From: Hellea sp.
GTDB taxonomy: Bacteria; Pseudomonadota; Alphaproteobacteria; Caulobacterales; Maricaulaceae
Direction: 5' to 3'
Assembly: GCA_020629545.1 (NCBI GenBank)
Contig: JAHDDC010000008.1
Span: 18,592 to 82,591 of the forward strand
Length of the DNA: 64,000 nucleotides
Shown here: positions 9,633-18,817 of the stretch, one piece after another
Layout of the letters: each line of letters opens with the position of its first letter
Numbering within the stretch: the stretch's first letter is position 1
The notes under the pieces: generated by a model
Database searches by the model: none
Told to the model about the DNA's origin: nothing
What the model saw: the letters and a program-made list of their open reading frames with translations, nothing else
Translations under genes and position numbers: made by a program

Positions 9633-10557
9633 AGTCCGTCAATCAGGAACCCGTCTTACGATTCAAGATGCTGGACGGCCAGGCCATCGGCACCAAGGCA
9701 TTCCGACAAGCGGCGCTGCAGATCGCCTAAGCTTCGCTCTCGCTAATTTCATGGTTGGAAATCCATGGGACACACCTGCGCTTGAATGCGTTCTGGGAGG
9801 CCAGCATTTCAAATTTGAAAAAGACGTTATCATCGCCATAGCCGGAGCTGAAATGTGGGCGCAAGTTAACGGACAAAACGTGGAAAACTTCACATCATTC
9901 AAAGTGAACTCTGGTGACATTCTGACGTTTAGTTTTGCCCGAACCGGGTGCAGGTCCTATCTGGCCGTTCAGGGAGGATTTAAAGGTGACCCATTTTTAG
10001 GGAGTGTTTCAACCTACCTTCCGGCCAATCTGGGAGGATTTCAGGGACGCGCTTTACAGACACGGGACAAACTGGAGATCGGCTCACCATTCGGGTCATC
10101 GCAAACAATTCCTACAGGATATGTTCCAAGCTTTTCCAATCACATTGTTTTGCGGGCCCTCGAAGGCCCGGAATTTTCCGAACTAACCCTTGCAAGCCAA
10201 CGCCATCTTTTCGTAGATCCTTACCGAGCAACACAGCACACAAATCGAATGGGCGCTCGCCTCAAAGGCAATCAGGTTGTTCCTAAGGAACACACGCATA
10301 TGATAAGCTCCCCGCTTTTACCCGGAACCTTGCAGTGCCCGCCAGATGGACAGCCCATACTGGCCATGACCGACGGACATTGTACCGGAGGATATTTGCG
10401 AGCCTTACAAGTCATCAGGGGCGATCTTTGGTTAATGGGACAAATCAGACCCGGGTCGAAGATTAGTTTCAGGCGCGGAATAGGAAACGAAGCCCTTGAT
10501 GTACTCTCGCGGAGAAACGCATTTTATGGCGGTTTGATCGACGGATTTACCTTTTAG
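9625..10557 (+). CDS. pxpC: 5-oxoprolinase subunit PxpC (KipA-like)
   Basis: This is the allophanate-hydrolase-subunit-2/KipA-type subunit, 310 residues from MIEVRQSG. Conserved stretches are IQDAGRPGHRHQGIPTSGA near the N-terminus, the NPWDTPALECVLGG segment, NRMGARLKG and the C-terminal IGQ-like LMGQIRPG. The start overlaps the pxpB stop by 8 bases. With PxpA and PxpB it completes the operon, which lets the cell recycle pyroglutamate formed spontaneously from glutamine and glutamate. Confidence 0.92.
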   Translation: MIEVRQSGTRLTIQDAGRPGHRHQGIPTSGAADRLSFALANFMVGNPWDTPALECVLGGQHFKFEKDVIIAIAGAEMWAQVNGQNVENFTSFKVNSGDILTFSFARTGCRSYLAVQGGFKGDPFLGSVSTYLPANLGGFQGRALQTRDKLEIGSPFGSSQTIPTGYVPSFSNHIVLRALEGPEFSELTLASQRHLFVDPYRATQHTNRMGARLKGNQVVPKEHTHMISSPLLPGTLQCPPDGQPILAMTDGHCTGGYLRALQVIRGDLWLMGQIRPGSKISFRRGIGNEALDVLSRRNAFYGGLIDGFTF

Positions 10558-10563
10558 AATCCG

Positions 10564-12303
10564 ATGAGCCAAACCCCTTATATATTACTGGATGATCAAC
10601 TTGCAGGGAAAGCAAGATATTACGAAAGACCAATTGAAGTTGTCACCGTAACGGACCCATCAAAACTCTCTGCAGCATTTGAAAAGCTCCAGAAACATTT
10701 AGACAACGGCAAATATATAGCCGGCCATATTGGTTACGAGGCCGGCATGGTATTTGAGCCTAAACTTTCAAAATGCCTGAATCACCCGCCTAAAAACTAT
10801 CTCTTACAACTGGGCGTATTTGACGGCTTTGAACCGCGATATCCCGAGATACCCATAGAAACCATACCGCGCCTAGATCTCAAACCCGATTGGAGCGAGG
10901 CCGATTATCTGGCCCGCTTTGAAAAAGTCATCGCTTATATCAAAGCCGGCGATGTTTATCAGATAAATCTAACGTTTCCAATGCGATCACCCTATGATGG
11001 TTCGGCTCTATGTTTGTATGATACGTTGCGCGCCCGACAGCCTGTTCATTATGGGGGCGTTGTTGCATTGTCCGATACGCAAATCGTCACGTTTTCCCCA
11101 GAGCTATTTTTTGAAAAAGCGGGACATGATATTTCGATGCGCCCGATGAAAGGTACGATCAAGCGTCTGCCGGATCGGGAAGCTGATCTTGCCCAGCGCG
11201 AAGCGATGCGCGCAGACATAAAATCTCAGGCCGAAAACCTAATGATTGTTGACTTGCTCCGAAATGATCTTTCACGAATAGCTAAATCCGCTAGCGTAAA
11301 AGTACCTGAGCTGTTTTCACTTGAAACCTATCCCACTCTTCATCAAATGACGTCAAAAGTGACGGCGCAGCTATCTGATGATATTACAATCGCACAGCTA
11401 TTCAAAAGCCTATTCCCATGCGGGTCAGTAACCGGAGCCCCCAAAATCAGGGCTATGGAAATCATACACGAGTTGGAAGGATCAGAACGCGGGCCCTATT
11501 GTGGTTCTATCGGTTACATGGACCCGAACGGAGACGCCTGCTTCAATGTCGGAATTCGTACAGCGATCATAAATAACGGTACAATGCGATATCATGTCGG
11601 GAGCGGCGTTGTGCTCGATAGCGACGGGAAATCTGAATATGAAGAATGTTTGTTAAAGGCAAAAGTTCTGTCTGATATCCCAAGCCTGGTTGAAACTTTT
11701 CTCTGGGATCCGGACAAAGGTATAATTAATCGAAAACGTCATTTCGCGAGGCTGGCGTCCAGCGCGATGACCCTTGGTTATCCTTTTGATGAGATCGCCA
11801 TACAAACTGCGCTGCAAAAAATTTCGGCAAATGAACCCCAAAAATGCCGTTTGATCTTAAGTGAAAACGGGTCCCTTTCCATTGAGACCGACCCATATAT
11901 TCCGTTAAATTCGCCTGTGAAATTAGCCATATCCAAGCATGCATTATCTCTGGGTGTTCAAGAACATCGCCACAAAGTTCTCGCGCGGGACTTTTACGAC
12001 GGAGAACGAAACCGGGTAAAAGCATTAACCAGCGCAGATGAGGTCATTTTTCTCAATCAAGACAATGAAGTTTGCGAAGGCAGTTTCACATCAATCTTTG
12101 TCGAAAAAGACCAGCAATTATTTACACCTCCTCTTTCCAGCGGTCTACTGCCAGGCGTGCTTCGGGCTAAGCTCATTGAACTCGGTAAAGCCAAACGCAA
12201 AATATTGACGATTTCAGACCTGCAATCAGCGGATAAAATTTTTGTCGGAAATTCGATGCGTGGCCTAACGCCAGCAAGCTTTATCAACTTCGACCTGTAT
12301 TAA
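10564..12303 (+). CDS. pabB-pabC: Fused aminodeoxychorismate synthase component I / aminodeoxychorismate lyase
   Basis: The 579-residue protein joins PabB (residues about 1-375) to PabC (about 380-579). The PabB part has the chorismate-enzyme motif PMKGTIKRLPDR, then LLRNDLSR, PCGSVTGAPKIRAMEII and GPYCGSIGYM. The PabC part is a class-IV aminotransferase fold with RHFARLASSAMTLGYPF, a lysine in HKVLARDFYD that is the likely PLP site, and EVIFLNQDNEVCEGSFTSIF. Together they convert chorismate and ammonia to p-aminobenzoate for folate. A glutamine amidotransferase partner (PabA) is not in the window. It follows pxpC by 6 bases, so it may be cotranscribed. Confidence 0.93.
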   Translation: MSQTPYILLDDQLAGKARYYERPIEVVTVTDPSKLSAAFEKLQKHLDNGKYIAGHIGYEAGMVFEPKLSKCLNHPPKNYLLQLGVFDGFEPRYPEIPIETIPRLDLKPDWSEADYLARFEKVIAYIKAGDVYQINLTFPMRSPYDGSALCLYDTLRARQPVHYGGVVALSDTQIVTFSPELFFEKAGHDISMRPMKGTIKRLPDREADLAQREAMRADIKSQAENLMIVDLLRNDLSRIAKSASVKVPELFSLETYPTLHQMTSKVTAQLSDDITIAQLFKSLFPCGSVTGAPKIRAMEIIHELEGSERGPYCGSIGYMDPNGDACFNVGIRTAIINNGTMRYHVGSGVVLDSDGKSEYEECLLKAKVLSDIPSLVETFLWDPDKGIINRKRHFARLASSAMTLGYPFDEIAIQTALQKISANEPQKCRLILSENGSLSIETDPYIPLNSPVKLAISKHALSLGVQEHRHKVLARDFYDGERNRVKALTSADEVIFLNQDNEVCEGSFTSIFVEKDQQLFTPPLSSGLLPGVLRAKLIELGKAKRKILTISDLQSADKIFVGNSMRGLTPASFINFDLY

Positions 12304-12376
12304 ACTGGAAATTCATTTGCTCTGATCAGTCCGAATTCCTATATGGAGTTATCAGACACATCCAGGAGGACGATAC

Positions 12377-13552
12377 GTGGCCGGACAACTCAGTACTTTA
12401 CAATATCTGGACAAAGCCCTTGGGGGTCTAAGAGAGCTTGGCCTTCTCAAAGGACAGAGTGACCCCGTGCCAATCGTAACTCTACTGGATCAAATTTCGG
12501 ACCTTGACGAGACCAAGGTGACAGCCATCGCCAGAACACTCAATCAAGCATCTTATTTTAATGAGGTTGTTCGCGAACAGGTTTCAGGAATCAAAGTCGC
12601 CGACAGATATGAAGCGATTACGACAGCGTTTAATTCTATTCGCGATGACAGTAAGGCTCTTGTTGACCAATATGCTGACGGTAAAATCGGCACGATGGAA
12701 AAAGTCTCTAATGCTTGGATGAAAATGCGGCGCGGGACGATCGCCTCACGATTTGAAAAAATCAAAGATGTTTACAAAGATGTTACCGAAGAGACGTCCA
12801 ATCAAATCGAACGAGAGCAGCTTATTCTTGAAGCCTATATGGATTTTCGCGGTGCAATGAAGAACGCAGAAGTTTTATCATTTGACGTATTACAAAAGGC
12901 CGAAGCCGAATTGTCCAAAGCCAAAGATGCGGTTGGCGAAGCAGTCGCCGCTGTTGAAGCCTATACAGGCGACGACCAGACCGAGCGCGCAACGCTTGAG
13001 CTTGACAGAGATGAAAAGCTTCGGATGCTTCAGACAGGCGATAAACGCTATCAGGTCGCCAAGGATTTGTCCGATAACCTTACTGTTGGATATAACACAT
13101 CTGAAGTCGTGATGGCGCGACTAGTACAAACTAAAAATGCCAAGGAACGGGTCTACGCTCAGAGTATATCATTCTTTAGTACTAATGAGGTTGTCCTGAC
13201 GGCGCTGAGCGCCACACTCACGGGCATGCATGGCCTTCACGAAAGCACACAAACTTTGGAGGCCATGAAAAAAGGCGTCAATGATAGCCTGGAAGTCCTC
13301 GCAGAAGTTGGAGACAAAGTTCAGGAAGCCGCAGTTCGTTCAGGATATGGTCCGACCGTATCTGCAGCAGCCGTCAAAAAGTTACTCGACTCCGTAATTG
13401 CCTATCAGGAACGCAGCCATGAAATCATTGCTGAAATGCGGACCTTGGCGACCGAAAACTCTAAGGAAATTCGTGTCATTGTTGAAGATGGAAAGCGCCG
13501 TCTTGCAAGACTTGCGGAAACCGGCGCATCATCAACGCTGCTCCTTGACTAG
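12377..13552 (+). CDS. Helical protein of unknown function, first of a three-gene set
   Basis: I do not recognise this 391-residue protein with certainty. It uses a GTG start with a strong AGGAGG site. The sequence is almost entirely alpha-helical and charged, with heptad-like stretches at about residues 165-225 and 325-385, and no signal peptide or membrane helix. The C-terminal pattern (KKLLDSVIAYQERSHEII...) is faintly reminiscent of TelA/KlaA tellurite-resistance proteins, but too weakly to name it. It is followed by two more co-oriented genes, which suggests an operon. Confidence 0.8.
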   Translation: MAGQLSTLQYLDKALGGLRELGLLKGQSDPVPIVTLLDQISDLDETKVTAIARTLNQASYFNEVVREQVSGIKVADRYEAITTAFNSIRDDSKALVDQYADGKIGTMEKVSNAWMKMRRGTIASRFEKIKDVYKDVTEETSNQIEREQLILEAYMDFRGAMKNAEVLSFDVLQKAEAELSKAKDAVGEAVAAVEAYTGDDQTERATLELDRDEKLRMLQTGDKRYQVAKDLSDNLTVGYNTSEVVMARLVQTKNAKERVYAQSISFFSTNEVVLTALSATLTGMHGLHESTQTLEAMKKGVNDSLEVLAEVGDKVQEAAVRSGYGPTVSAAAVKKLLDSVIAYQERSHEIIAEMRTLATENSKEIRVIVEDGKRRLARLAETGASSTLLLD

Positions 13553-13571
13553 CTGCGGCTCCATTTAGACG

Positions 13572-14558
13572 ATGGTAAATACTGGCGATATTCACGAAGC
13601 TGATCAATCGGCGAAACGTGCCGCGGACGCGCTTAAGTCCGACGAGAAACTTGATGACGTCATGCTGGCAATGGATGTCGTTGATACTTTGCGTCATGAA
13701 AGGCTCATGGTTGAAAAAGAGCTTTCAAGCGAAGACCGCCGCGAAGCTCTTATTACCCGGTTAAAAGATATTTATCGGGCCCAAGGCATCGATGTACCGG
13801 ACGATGTTTTAATGGACGGCGTACTGGCCCTAGAAGAGCAGCGCTTTGTTTATGACCCGCCCCAAAAAGGCCTAGGTCGCTCGCTTGCGACTTTCTATGT
13901 GAACCGGCGCAAATGGCTCCCTTTATTTTATACTTTTGCATTTATTCTGGGCGGCGCATCGGCGATCAATTATTTTGGTTTTGAAAGACCTCAACGTCTT
14001 GAGGCTCAAAAAACAGAACGTCTTTTATCAAAGACTTTGCCCGATAAACTTTCAACAGCCCATCAAGACGCCATAAATATTGCAGCTACCGATGGCATCA
14101 AAGCGCGCGCTAATGATCTTTATAATCTCGCTGACGACGCGATCAAAAACAAAGATGCAAAACAAGCCGAAAAATATACTAATGATCTTATGGACCTGAC
14201 CAGCGATCTTTCTCAACGCTATACGCTGCGTGTTGTATCACGGCCAGGTGAATATAGCGGCGTATTTCGGATTAATGAGGACGGCGCAAATGCGGTGCGA
14301 AATTACTATCTAATCGTAGAAGGGATTACGCCCTCTGGCGAAAGAGCCAAGGTTTTGATCAATAGTGAAGAAGACCAGAAAACACGGCGAACCCAAATTT
14401 GGGGCGTACGTGTCCCCGAAGCCGTTTTTAATCGCGTTGCTGCGGACAAAAAAGACGATCAAATCATTCAAAACGCTATCATCGGTGAAAAACAGCGCGG
14501 CCATACTGAACCTGATTATGACATAGAGACGTCCGGCGGACTCATTCTGGATTGGTAA
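13572..14558 (+). CDS. Single-pass membrane protein of unknown function (possibly DUF6384-like)
   Basis: The 328-residue protein has a cytoplasmic N-terminal part with a conserved-looking IYRAQGIDVPDDVLMDGVLALEE segment (about residues 67-90), one membrane helix at about residues 114-136 (WLPLFYTFAFILGGASAINYF), a helical stalk, and a C-terminal soluble domain (about residues 210-328) rich in beta structure, probably periplasmic. I recall proteins of this layout being listed as DUF6384, but I am not sure. It lies 19 bases after the first gene of the set and 1 base before the third. Confidence 0.78.
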   Translation: MVNTGDIHEADQSAKRAADALKSDEKLDDVMLAMDVVDTLRHERLMVEKELSSEDRREALITRLKDIYRAQGIDVPDDVLMDGVLALEEQRFVYDPPQKGLGRSLATFYVNRRKWLPLFYTFAFILGGASAINYFGFERPQRLEAQKTERLLSKTLPDKLSTAHQDAINIAATDGIKARANDLYNLADDAIKNKDAKQAEKYTNDLMDLTSDLSQRYTLRVVSRPGEYSGVFRINEDGANAVRNYYLIVEGITPSGERAKVLINSEEDQKTRRTQIWGVRVPEAVFNRVAADKKDDQIIQNAIIGEKQRGHTEPDYDIETSGGLILDW

Positions 14559-14559
14559 A

Positions 14560-16041
14560 ATGAATAGCGGTCTTCATACATTACACAAAATTGATCAGGC
14601 AATTGTCAAAGCGAGACAATCTGTTTCTGAAGCTGCCAAGCTTCCGCGTGAGGCTGCCGAAGCTATGGTCGATATTCGCCGCCAGCAAACCTTAGCCTAT
14701 GACAAAATCGCCAAAGAACGGCTTGAGCTTATCGAGGACGGGGACGCCGGCGATCTGGGTTATGTCGACCGCAAGGCTGCGAAGCTATTGCAAGAGCATG
14801 AAAAAGCTGAAGCTAAAATTGTTTCTAAACTCAATAAAGCGGTCGTCAAAATAGAGAAACTTGAATCGGATCGCCGCTCAGCAGAGACAAAAGTGGCAAA
14901 AGCCGTCGATGCTTATGACAAAGCCGCAGCCGCCGCGGAAAAAGAAATCCTCAAGGACCCTGATTATATGACAGCACTCGACCGTGTTGAAAATGCAGAG
15001 AGCACAGTCATTCGCGCCAGCCAAAAACTTGAACTCGCCCGGGCAGACGAAGTCGAGAAAGGTGCGCCCTATCGGCAAGATCCTCTTTTCACTTATCTGC
15101 AGAAGCGAGAATATGGTACAAAAAATGCCAAAGGTTGGTTCCTAACCAAATGGCTGGATAGTTGGGTAGCCTCAATTATCAAATATCGTGATGTAGCCGT
15201 GGATTATCAACGCCTGCGTGCCATTCCTCAACGTCTCGAAAACCATGTGAAGGCATTGGAAAACCGCGTCGAAGAATCGCGGAACTCTCTTGAAAAGCTT
15301 GAAGACGATATATTGGAGCGCAAAGGCGTAACAGCCCTTCATAAAGCGTCATTATCTGAACAGAAAAAACTGGAATCAATAGACGAGAAAATCATAGCCG
15401 CCGAACGGCAACACGCAGAGCTGCGCGATGAACATCATAAAATGGCGTCAGGCGAAACCGGTCCTGTTCGAGATGCGATCAATATTTTGTCTGAGGCTCT
15501 AACCCGGTTTAAAATCAGTGATCTTAGACGGCTCGCCTCACAAACAACAAGCCGCTCGGATGATCATGCCATTGAGGAAATCATTGATCTATCGCGCGCT
15601 GTCGATGCGATGGAAGATGACCAAAAGGAAGCCAAAAATTTGATCCGTAAGTATGAGCGAACCTTGCGTGAGCTCGAAGAAATTCGCCGCCGCTTTAAGT
15701 CTCGGCGCTATGACGCACCCTCTTCTGTATTCGATGGCGACTTGGTTGGCGCCTTATTGCTGCGAGTACTGGCTGGCGCCATTGACGGCAATAGTTTGTG
15801 GCGACAAATCGAACGCGCTCAAAGAACAACCCGGCGATATTCGGATAATGATTTTGGCGGAATCGACTGGACAGAAGGGCTGCGATTACCCCGAAGTTCT
15901 GGCCGAACCCGTAGAAGCCCACGCGTTAGAACCTCTATTCCCCGTATGCCGCGTACAAGTCTACCACGTATGCCAAGGTCATCAGGGCGCCGCTCTTCTG
16001 GCGGGCGTTCAGGGGGTTTCAGAACCGGGGGCGGTTTTTAG
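14560..16041 (+). CDS. Long coiled-coil protein with Arg/Ser/Gly-rich tail, third of the set
   Basis: This 493-residue protein has extended heptad-like coiled coils (about residues 10-150 and 225-295), a helical region to residue 385 and then a basic low-complexity tail with a short repeat (RTSIPRMPRTSLPRMPRSSG) ending in GGRSGGFRTGGGF. No signal peptide or membrane helix is visible. Its place after a membrane-anchored and a soluble helical protein suggests the three form one assembly at the inner membrane; the function is unknown. It converges with tadD, overlapping it by 4 bases. Confidence 0.78.
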   Translation: MNSGLHTLHKIDQAIVKARQSVSEAAKLPREAAEAMVDIRRQQTLAYDKIAKERLELIEDGDAGDLGYVDRKAAKLLQEHEKAEAKIVSKLNKAVVKIEKLESDRRSAETKVAKAVDAYDKAAAAAEKEILKDPDYMTALDRVENAESTVIRASQKLELARADEVEKGAPYRQDPLFTYLQKREYGTKNAKGWFLTKWLDSWVASIIKYRDVAVDYQRLRAIPQRLENHVKALENRVEESRNSLEKLEDDILERKGVTALHKASLSEQKKLESIDEKIIAAERQHAELRDEHHKMASGETGPVRDAINILSEALTRFKISDLRRLASQTTSRSDDHAIEEIIDLSRAVDAMEDDQKEAKNLIRKYERTLRELEEIRRRFKSRRYDAPSSVFDGDLVGALLLRVLAGAIDGNSLWRQIERAQRTTRRYSDNDFGGIDWTEGLRLPRSSGRTRRSPRVRTSIPRMPRTSLPRMPRSSGRRSSGGRSGGFRTGGGF

Positions 16042-16919
16042 GGTAAATTCTCACGCAGTCTGTTGAGATTACTTTGAGCTTTGACGTGAAAAACCGGACT
16101 AATTTCAAGAGCTTTTGAAAACAGTCTCTCAGCCAATGAAAATTGACCTCGTTTCATGGCAACATATCCAGCATCATTGACGATATTGGCACCCTGCGCC
16201 TCGTCAATATTTTCGAGGGCTAACTCCAAATCTCCCAGTAACATATGACTCATACGGAGATTATTGTCGTATATTTTCGTCTTTGAACTAATGTCGGTCG
16301 CTTGAATAAATTTATCCCGTGCCTCTTTAAAACGGCCCTGCAACAAGAGAGACATTCCCATATTGTTAATTGTCCCGGATCGACTACTTCCCGTGTTTAA
16401 CGCGGTAACATAAGCACTAAGGGCCTCCATCCATTCTTCGCGACCATCGTGCCATTGGCCTTTCGCATTCCAAATGCGGCCGTCTTCCGGACTCAAAACA
16501 AGGCCTTCGTTCAGCGCCTTTTCAACATCTTCATATCGATTTGTATAAATACCAGATAAGGTGCGGCCAATTTCAATATCTTTGAGCTTAAGTTCATCGT
16601 CCCAACTTATTGTCTCGTCCCAAAAAATCGAAGCAGCCTGTGAATACTGTCCCAGGGCGAGATAACAATTAGCCGAACCTAGTTTAGCGAACTCGTCATT
16701 CGGATCGAACGCCGTTAGGCGACTATATTCTTTTAGAGCATCAGCAAATTGTTCGTCCTCAAAAAGTCCCTCAGCAAGCTCTAATACATCTTTGGGGACG
16801 AAAGGATCAGATTTAATCTGTGTTACGGGTTGAATTTCAACCGGTGTTACTTTCACCGCTGATGTCGATGCACAGGCGCTTAGAACCAGGCCACTTATCA
16901 GGAGCAACGCTAATCGCAT
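16038..16919 (-). CDS. tadD: Tad pilus TPR lipoprotein TadD
   Basis: The 293-residue protein begins with a lipoprotein signal (LVLSACAS) and contains about five tetratricopeptide repeats, for example LFEDEQFADALKEYSRLTAFDPND and the C-terminal GQFSLAERLFSKALEISP. TadD proteins are TPR lipoproteins thought to help the secretin assemble or localise. It is the last gene of the tad operon and its start overlaps the end of tadC by one base. Confidence 0.85.
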   Translation of the reverse strand: MRLALLLISGLVLSACASTSAVKVTPVEIQPVTQIKSDPFVPKDVLELAEGLFEDEQFADALKEYSRLTAFDPNDEFAKLGSANCYLALGQYSQAASIFWDETISWDDELKLKDIEIGRTLSGIYTNRYEDVEKALNEGLVLSPEDGRIWNAKGQWHDGREEWMEALSAYVTALNTGSSRSGTINNMGMSLLLQGRFKEARDKFIQATDISSKTKIYDNNLRMSHMLLGDLELALENIDEAQGANIVNDAGYVAMKRGQFSLAERLFSKALEISPVFHVKAQSNLNRLRENLP

Positions 16920-17845
16920 TACCCAAGGCCTTCTGCCAAACGAATACCAGCTGGTATCAGCAACATGGCCATGATTGATGGGAATATAAAAACAATCAAG
17001 GGAACCGTCAATTTTGCCGGCAGCGCCATCGCTTTCTCTTCTGCTCTCATCATCCGTTTATTACGCATTTCCTCTGCAAACGTCCGGAGTGATTTCCCGA
17101 GACTAGCTCCCATTTGCTCAGCCTGACGCAACATCACAGCAAGTGCTTTGGCTTCCTCCAGATTGACCCTGGTTGCAAAGTTTAACATGCCGGCGTGTCG
17201 TTCCCGTCCCGCTCTGAGCTCCATATTCAGTATATCCAGATTAATTTTGAGCGGAGGATTACGGGCCCCAATCTCCTCAGCCACACGCAATAACGCAGCG
17301 TCCATTCCCAGGCCTGCCTCGATGGAGGCCACAGTAAGATCAAGCATATCAGGAAAGCCGCGCCTGATCAAAGTTGTACGGCGATTTTCAAGAATTCTCA
17401 AAACCAGTTGCGGTAATAGGAGACCCGCTAAGATTAACGCACAACTGATCCCGATTAACGTATTTTGCTCCATATCATTGAAGAAAAACGACCAACCAAG
17501 CATAAAGACAAACAGCGGAACAACTAAACACAAAATTCGAACGGCATAAAAGTATTTTACTGTGCCCGTCCCATAAAAACCCGCTCTTGCGAGGCGCGCC
17601 CGAATTTTGGACACTTCTTCTTCATCGGGCAATGTCAGATGACTAGCAAAACTGTCAAAAGCCTGGTTATGTTTAAGAATGGAATCATTTCCATCTGCGT
17701 TCCAACGACCTTCAAGTCGGGATTTGATCAAACGGCTATCCGCAATGGCATCTCGGATCGCCAAAAAGATCAATACGATTGCAATCGCCACGAAGACAAT
17801 CGCAACAACAATCATTAAATTATTCGTCGAGAAAGGTAACGTCAT
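16919..17845 (-). CDS. tadC: Tad pilus inner-membrane platform protein TadC
   Basis: The 308-residue membrane protein has an N-terminal helix (residues 10-30), two helices near residues 105-150, a cytoplasmic GspF/T2SSF domain with the conserved FPDMLDLTVASIEAGLGMDAAL and LRQAEQMGASLGKSLRTFAEEMR, and a C-terminal helix. It pairs with TadB to form the platform on which the CpaF ATPase acts. The gap to tadB is 4 bases. Confidence 0.92.
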   Translation of the reverse strand: MTLPFSTNNLMIVVAIVFVAIAIVLIFLAIRDAIADSRLIKSRLEGRWNADGNDSILKHNQAFDSFASHLTLPDEEEVSKIRARLARAGFYGTGTVKYFYAVRILCLVVPLFVFMLGWSFFFNDMEQNTLIGISCALILAGLLLPQLVLRILENRRTTLIRRGFPDMLDLTVASIEAGLGMDAALLRVAEEIGARNPPLKINLDILNMELRAGRERHAGMLNFATRVNLEEAKALAVMLRQAEQMGASLGKSLRTFAEEMRNKRMMRAEEKAMALPAKLTVPLIVFIFPSIMAMLLIPAGIRLAEGLG

Positions 17846-17849
17846 CTGT

Positions 17850-18812
17850 CTATATCTTAAAATTAATCATGCGGTTCATGATCACATTTCCTATTACCAT
17901 CCATCCAATTATCCCCCAAAAAGCCTTAGTCATAATTGGACGGTCCGAAACGTCCCCATAAAAATCCGGCGCGACGAGTTGAATTACAAAGAACAGACAA
18001 ATCGGGGCAGCATTGAGAATGAGTGCGGACGCACGGCCCTCCGAAGAAGCCGCTTTAACCTTAAGGCGCATCCTTTGTCGTGAACGGATTGTATCGGCGT
18101 TGGACTCTAGAAGTTCAGCCAGATTACCACCTGTTTTTTCCTGTAGACGAATCATCGCAGCAAATAGGTCAAAATCATCTTGTCCGACACGGTCCGCCAT
18201 TCGTTGCACAGCCGTGCTTACCGTTCCGCCAAAACTGACTTCATCACTAGCCATAGCAAACTCTGACCCAATCGGATCAGCCATCTCTTTTCCGACTAAT
18301 GCTAATGCGACTGGTACCGGATGCCCGGCTTTTAAAGACCGAATGATGACATCCAGTGCGTCCGGTAATTGTCGTGTTGCTTTACTTCTTCTGCGGTTCC
18401 TTAGAATAACAACCACAAGAATGGGTAGTAGAACACCGACCACACAAAATAGGCTCGCATATAAGACAGAATTCTGTAGCAAATAGGCGATAATAGATAC
18501 GGCTAGGCCTGAAAGAGCCATTACGCCGTATATACCATAGGATCCAAGCGGTAGACCTGATTGTAAGACTATCTTTCCGATCTGATAGTTTATACTTTGC
18601 AGGCGACCATCGCGATTAAGTCCTCGATCATGGCGCATTAACGCCAGCAGAGATTCCGGCGTCTCCCCGGCTTTTTGTTTTTTATCATGCTTGTTGGCGT
18701 GGGCGTGACGTTTTCTATATTCCAGACCTGCGCCAAGCAGGGCTTGCAAAGCTAGGAAAGCCGAGCAAAAGATCAAAAAATAAAGAACTATGGATTGGGA
18801 CGCGCTCGACAT
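17850..18812 (-). CDS. tadB: Tad pilus inner-membrane platform protein TadB
   Basis: This 320-residue protein has the same layout as TadC: an N-terminal helix, two central helices (about residues 95-135), a T2SSF domain with LPDALDVIIRSLKAGHPVPVAL and EKTGGNLAELLESNADTIRSR, and a C-terminal helix. The order cpaF-tadB-tadC is the standard one for Tad systems. Confidence 0.92.
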   Translation of the reverse strand: MSSASQSIVLYFLIFCSAFLALQALLGAGLEYRKRHAHANKHDKKQKAGETPESLLALMRHDRGLNRDGRLQSINYQIGKIVLQSGLPLGSYGIYGVMALSGLAVSIIAYLLQNSVLYASLFCVVGVLLPILVVVILRNRRRSKATRQLPDALDVIIRSLKAGHPVPVALALVGKEMADPIGSEFAMASDEVSFGGTVSTAVQRMADRVGQDDFDLFAAMIRLQEKTGGNLAELLESNADTIRSRQRMRLKVKAASSEGRASALILNAAPICLFFVIQLVAPDFYGDVSDRPIMTKAFWGIIGWMVIGNVIMNRMINFKI

Positions 18813-18817
18813 GTCAT

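Noticed and set aside
15653-16066. 137-residue ORF at the end of the coiled-coil gene
   Set aside because: It overlaps a long ORF with consistent coiled-coil sequence and has no protein-like features or ribosome binding site.
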